From assembly GCA_963693635.1 (NCBI GenBank), contig CAVOBC010000052.1, forward strand, positions 1 through 18,476: a stretch of DNA of 18,476 bases, written 5' to 3'. The notes under the pieces were generated by a model, which was given only the letters and a program-made list of their open reading frames with translations, had not been told where the DNA came from and searched no databases. The stretch is from CAVOBC01 sp963693635 (GTDB lineage Bacteria; Pseudomonadota; Gammaproteobacteria; Pseudomonadales; Azotimanducaceae). The position numbers were made by a program, and so were the translations under genes. This document shows, piece by piece, positions 15,700 to 18,476 of the stretch; positions within the stretch are counted from its first letter, which is position 1; every line of letters starts with the position of its first letter.

Positions 15700-16021
15700 C
15701 ACCCCTTTGGCGAGTTCATAGATGCGGCGCGTCTGGTGGTAGAAGGTGATGGTTGGTCTCATCAACGGGCTTGTTCTGGTCGGCGCGTTGTCGCTGTGCA
15801 CGCCTACCTGTGGAAGGCCATCCAGTCTTGAGCCTCGTTGTAGTTGGTGCGCTTGGACGCAACACTGTCATTGCGGTTTCAATTGGCGGCACGTTGCTGT
15901 TGTTGCGCGTTTTGGTGTCGATCCAGCGGTTGCATCAGGACCGATTTTGAAGGCCGTGACCGACATCTGTGGCTTGGCGCTGGTATTGGGCCTGTCGACG
16001 GCTGCTATGCCCATGCTTTGA
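15700..16021 (+). pseudogene. MgtE-type magnesium transporter remnant, C-terminal part with several frameshifts
   Basis: Pieces of one membrane protein lie in different frames. FIDAARLVVE (about 15715-15744) joins MVGLINGLVLVGALSL (15749-15796) if one G at 15745-15746 is removed. NPVLSL-like HPVLSLVVVGALGRNTVIAV and SIGGTLLLL follow in a second frame (about 15813-15905). FGVDPAVASGPILKAVTDIC then returns to the previous frame, ending at TGA 16019-16021. DPA-x-x-S-G/N-P...T-D closing the last helices is typical of MgtE. Only the last 100 or so residues of a protein of about 450 are represented; the cytoplasmic N and CBS domains are absent. It directly follows the NnrU stop. No other gene is supported between 15658 and 16141. 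Confidence 0.62.
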
Positions 16022-16141
16022 GACGGCTGCCGATTGGCTGATGGATCAGTGATTTGGCGGTGACAACTTTGATCCCTGAATAGCAGAGGTGGGGAAAGTG
16101 CTGTGAGAATGTGCTCTGTTCATTGGAGGTTTTCGGTGCTC

Positions 16142-16546
16142 CTAGTCATGGCATACATTGCAAAGAGTGACAAGGTTGTCCGGTGCATTCGTTCCACCAC
16201 GAACATGGTGTATGAGGTGATGGAGTTCCAAAAGACTCCGAGGATCCCCTTCCCTAATGTTGGACTTCGACCAATCGCAGTTCGTACAACGATAAGAGTC
16301 CGGTTCCAGAACCTGCACCCTCACGATATCCTTTATCTTTCGATCATGAGCTGGTGCTTGTCGATCAACCTGCAGAACGTAAACGCCAACAGGAAGCGAT
16401 GGATCATGCGATGAGCGGGTGACAATGGGCCAGCCGTCTTCCGTTCGGAGTTCCCGGATCCTTCTGTCCCACTCAGAACGGCTATTCGCTAGATACTTCA
16501 ACTCCTCATTAGTTACTCTGTAAACCCCAAGTAGAGATCCGGACAT
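16142..16546 (-). CDS. HNH endonuclease
   Basis: This is a 134-residue protein. The zinc-binding cysteines are C87 and C90 (CTNC) and C129 and C132 (CNVC). Catalytic HNH residues lie in LELHHLIHH (H109/H110), N124 in APDNLVTL, and H133 in VCHD at the very end. The N-terminal part (EWDRRIRELRTEDGWPI, PVGVYVL, HDRKI) resembles small restriction-type HNH proteins often linked to DNA methyltransferases. None is encoded nearby. Relatives seem to carry a slightly longer N-terminus, so a small truncation is possible. The ATG lies at the edge of a perfect inverted repeat that would fold over the ribosome binding region. Base composition is less GC-rich than in the neighbours, consistent with transfer. 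Confidence 0.82.
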   Translation of the reverse strand: MSGSLLGVYRVTNEELKYLANSRSEWDRRIRELRTEDGWPIVTRSSHDPSLPVGVYVLQVDRQAPAHDRKIKDIVRVQVLEPDSYRCTNCDWSKSNIREGDPRSLLELHHLIHHVRGGTNAPDNLVTLCNVCHD

Positions 16547-16564
16547 CTCTACTTGGGGTTTACA
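16519..16564. repeat. Perfect 20-bp inverted repeat over the HNH start codon
   Basis: Arms 16519-16538 (TGTAAACCCCAAGTAGAGAT) and 16545-16564 are exact reverse complements around a six-base loop, CCGGAC. On the minus strand the HNH start codon straddles the loop and stem edge. No T-run follows on either strand, so it is not a standard terminator. It could be a translational control hairpin, an operator, or a scar of insertion by an element with terminal repeats. Confidence 0.95.
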
Positions 16565-16821
16565 TTAGCTTGCTGTGCGTGAGACGTGCTCGGTTGGTTT
16601 AAGGACGGAGCGGCTCGGAGTCGGCCCGCGCGACTGACGACGGCGCATAGGTGTTGATTGACCTCAGCAGATTACACCAAACGAAAACATTGGGAGCTCT
16701 GTGAGTCCGCTCGGCGAGTCTCGGCCTGATCCTCGGAGTCGGTTCTTTGTGTCGAATCGGTGTGCCAAAGACGAAAAATCGATACGATGCGCTCTCGTCC
16801 AGAATGGCTGCTGACCAACCG

Positions 16822-17667
16822 ATGAATGAACCGAAAAGTGCACGCGTTCTCATTACCAACGATGACGGCGTAGACAGCCCCGGCATCCACGAACTCGCGA
16901 GGCAGGTGGAGGCGGCGGGATACACCGTGATGGTCGTTGCGCCGGATCATGACGCTTCCGGCACGGGCGCGTCATTGGGTCGGATATCGCCGGACCATCC
17001 GGTCGCCTATGCCAGGCACTCGATCGACGGTGTTGCCGGCGAGGTTTACGGCATCAATGGGCCACCCGCGTTGTGCGTCGTCGTGGGTAATCTTCAGGCG
17101 TTTGGCGATGCCCCTGACATCGTCGTGTCTGGCATCAACGCTGGGCTGAACACGGGGCGCGCGGCGTTGCACAGCGGCACCATCGGGGCGGCGCTCGCCG
17201 CACAGAACTTTGGCCTGCGGGGCCTCGCCGTGAGCCTGGGTTCGGGAGCCACGTGGCATTGGGAGACCGCCGCGGCGCTGACTGTGCAGTTGTTGCCGCA
17301 TGTGCTTGCGGGTCCGGCGCGAAGCGTTCTCAATCTCAATGTTCCGGCGGCTCGATCCGATGACGTTCTCGGAATCCGCTGGGCGGGGCTCGGGGCTTTC
17401 GGTGCCGTGCGCACTGCCATCACCGACATCAAGCAAGACACACTGCATTTCGGCTTCGAGCTAACTGGGGACACTGTCGACGATGACTCGGATAGCGCAG
17501 TGGTCCAGGCCGGCTACGCCGCGATCACGTCGTTGCATGGCCCGGCCGAGGTGTGGGGCCCCTTTGGCCAGTCCGGTGAGGACTTTGATGCCGAACATCG
17601 GGTCCACGGCGCGACGGCGGGCCATGAACTCAGGGCGAGTCGTTCGTACCTCCTGGAGCATGACTAG
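16822..17667 (+). CDS. surE: 5'/3'-nucleotidase SurE
   Basis: This is a 281-residue protein starting at ATG 16822. An in-frame ATG at 16804 is possible; neither has a clear ribosome binding site. The SurE active site is intact: VLITNDDG with N13, D14 and D15, S46 in PDHDASGTG, and N106 in SGINAGLNTG, which together bind the divalent metal. HSGTIGAALAA follows as in the family. The enzyme removes phosphate from nucleoside monophosphates and related compounds. Length is near the upper end of the family's usual 250 or so. It stands alone here, convergent with the MFS gene, and is not linked to pcm or rpoS, its common partners. The 275 bases before it hold only the inverted repeat and no gene I can support. 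Confidence 0.9.
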   Translation: MNEPKSARVLITNDDGVDSPGIHELARQVEAAGYTVMVVAPDHDASGTGASLGRISPDHPVAYARHSIDGVAGEVYGINGPPALCVVVGNLQAFGDAPDIVVSGINAGLNTGRAALHSGTIGAALAAQNFGLRGLAVSLGSGATWHWETAAALTVQLLPHVLAGPARSVLNLNVPAARSDDVLGIRWAGLGAFGAVRTAITDIKQDTLHFGFELTGDTVDDDSDSAVVQAGYAAITSLHGPAEVWGPFGQSGEDFDAEHRVHGATAGHELRASRSYLLEHD

Positions 17668-17679
17668 CCTGGGTGACGA

Positions 17680-18476
17680 CTAGCGGCTGTCGAGATCCGC
17701 GCGAATGCGCTGGTGTTCAGCCTCGTCCAGCTTGAAACGCGTGAACACGGCAGCGCCGATCAGATAGCAAACGAGGGGAAACAGACCGTACAGGCTCATT
17801 ATTGCGAGTTTGACGAACATCGTTTGTTCCTCATTCGGCACGAAGCCGGCGAACTGGAGAACGTAGCCGGTTATGAGAATCATCACGCCGATGGCACTCT
17901 TGTAGACGAAATTGAACGCAGCGAAGTAGGAGCCTTCCTTGCGCTCGCCTGTCAGATACTCATCGTAGTCGATGATATCGCTCTGAATCGACGGTGATAT
18001 CGTGCCGCCGCAGCCGGCGGCGTGCCCGGCAAACGCGGCGAGTACAAAGAACAGGGCAACCTGCGTGTCGCCGATCAGGAACGGCAGTGCAAGCATGCCG
18101 CCAAACGAAAGCCCCGTCAGAATCATGGAGAACATCCACAGCTGAATCTTGCCGAAGCGACGTGACAGTGGCAGCCAGATTGGCACGGACATGGACGACG
18201 GAATCATGTAAGCGAGGATGACCGCCGGCGCGAGCGATGGGCGGCCGACTACGTATTGCGCGACATACAACGTCAAGATGCCGATCACAGCACTGCCGAT
18301 GTTCTCAATGAACGTGACGATCAGCACGAGGCGTGCATGGGGGGGCTGCCACACATCCTTGAATGCCCCCAGCGGTCTTGCGTCCACTCGACCCTGGAAA
18401 TCCGCACGTTCTCGCAGTTTGATGACGGCGTAGATGACGAGGCCGGGGGTCACGAAGGCGGCGACCACGCTGAGTT
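17680..18476 (-). CDS. MFS transporter, GPH (glycoside-pentoside-hexuronide:cation symporter) family, 5' end outside window
   Basis: The last 265 residues of a polytopic inner-membrane protein. Six or so TM segments are visible, with the characteristic late motif SIQSDIIDYDEYLTGERKEG, followed by SYFAAFNFVYKSAIG. This motif is typical of the GPH/MelB-type family, which moves sugars or other organic solutes with sodium or protons. The frame is open to the right edge. The gene ends 12 bases from surE in convergent orientation. The substrate cannot be told from this part. Confidence 0.88.
   Translation of the reverse strand, partial: LSVVAAFVTPGLVIYAVIKLRERADFQGRVDARPLGAFKDVWQPPHARLVLIVTFIENIGSAVIGILTLYVAQYVVGRPSLAPAVILAYMIPSSMSVPIWLPLSRRFGKIQLWMFSMILTGLSFGGMLALPFLIGDTQVALFFVLAAFAGHAAGCGGTISPSIQSDIIDYDEYLTGERKEGSYFAAFNFVYKSAIGVMILITGYVLQFAGFVPNEEQTMFVKLAIMSLYGLFPLVCYLIGAAVFTRFKLDEAEHQRIRADLDSR

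Noticed and set aside
16103..16414. A plus-strand open frame of 103 codons over the HNH gene
   Set aside because: It is antisense to an HNH protein with all zinc and catalytic residues, and has no features of its own.
16519..16564. Rho-independent terminator for the HNH or surE side
   Set aside because: No T-run follows, and it covers the start rather than the end of the HNH gene.

Overview
The window reads as a high-GC chromosomal segment of an aerobic, Gram-negative proteobacterium, most likely a gammaproteobacterium. The basis is outer-membrane lipoprotein and beta-barrel genes, a Lol-like ABC cassette, SurE, NnrU, a FetB-type permease and acyl-CoA metabolism genes. The taxon is an inference; no rRNA or tRNA gene was seen.

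Left part (1-7248): A tandem-domain CaiB/BaiF CoA-transferase runs off the left edge on the minus strand. Divergent from it is a truncated, frameshifted remnant of a response-regulator receiver domain. Next come a small lipoprotein whose mature part resembles the C-terminal domain of SAM hydroxide adenosyltransferases, an exported thioredoxin-like protein (minus), and a plus-strand cluster of PhyH-type dioxygenase, DUF35 zinc-ribbon/OB protein, divergent thiolase homologue and a small HAD phosphatase-like protein. The dioxygenase, DUF35 and thiolase genes look like one acyl-CoA modification/cleavage module. An ECF sigma factor on the minus strand loses homology in region 4 exactly where a palindromic repeat begins.

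Middle part (7457-13928): An MDR-family NADP-dependent oxidoreductase is followed by a tightly packed cassette of LolA-like periplasmic protein, two paralogous FtsX-type permeases, an MacB/LolD-type ATPase and a predicted outer-membrane beta-barrel. I read it as an envelope lipid or lipoprotein trafficking system with components for the inner membrane, periplasm and outer membrane.

Right part (14069-18476): An orphan FetB-like permease, an NnrU-family membrane protein, a multiply frameshifted MgtE C-terminal remnant, a small HNH endonuclease whose start codon sits at the loop edge of a perfect 20-bp inverted repeat, SurE, and the 3' part of a GPH-family MFS transporter (minus) leaving the right edge.

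The main structure that ordinary genes do not explain is a dispersed imperfect palindromic element seen three times (about 1788, 6716 and 14923). Copies 1 and 2 directly follow gene ends, and copy 2 marks the point where the sigma factor is truncated. Together with two other gene remnants and two short tandem duplications inside or at the start of genes, this indicates local gene erosion. I found no CRISPR array, transposase gene or clearly new defence system.
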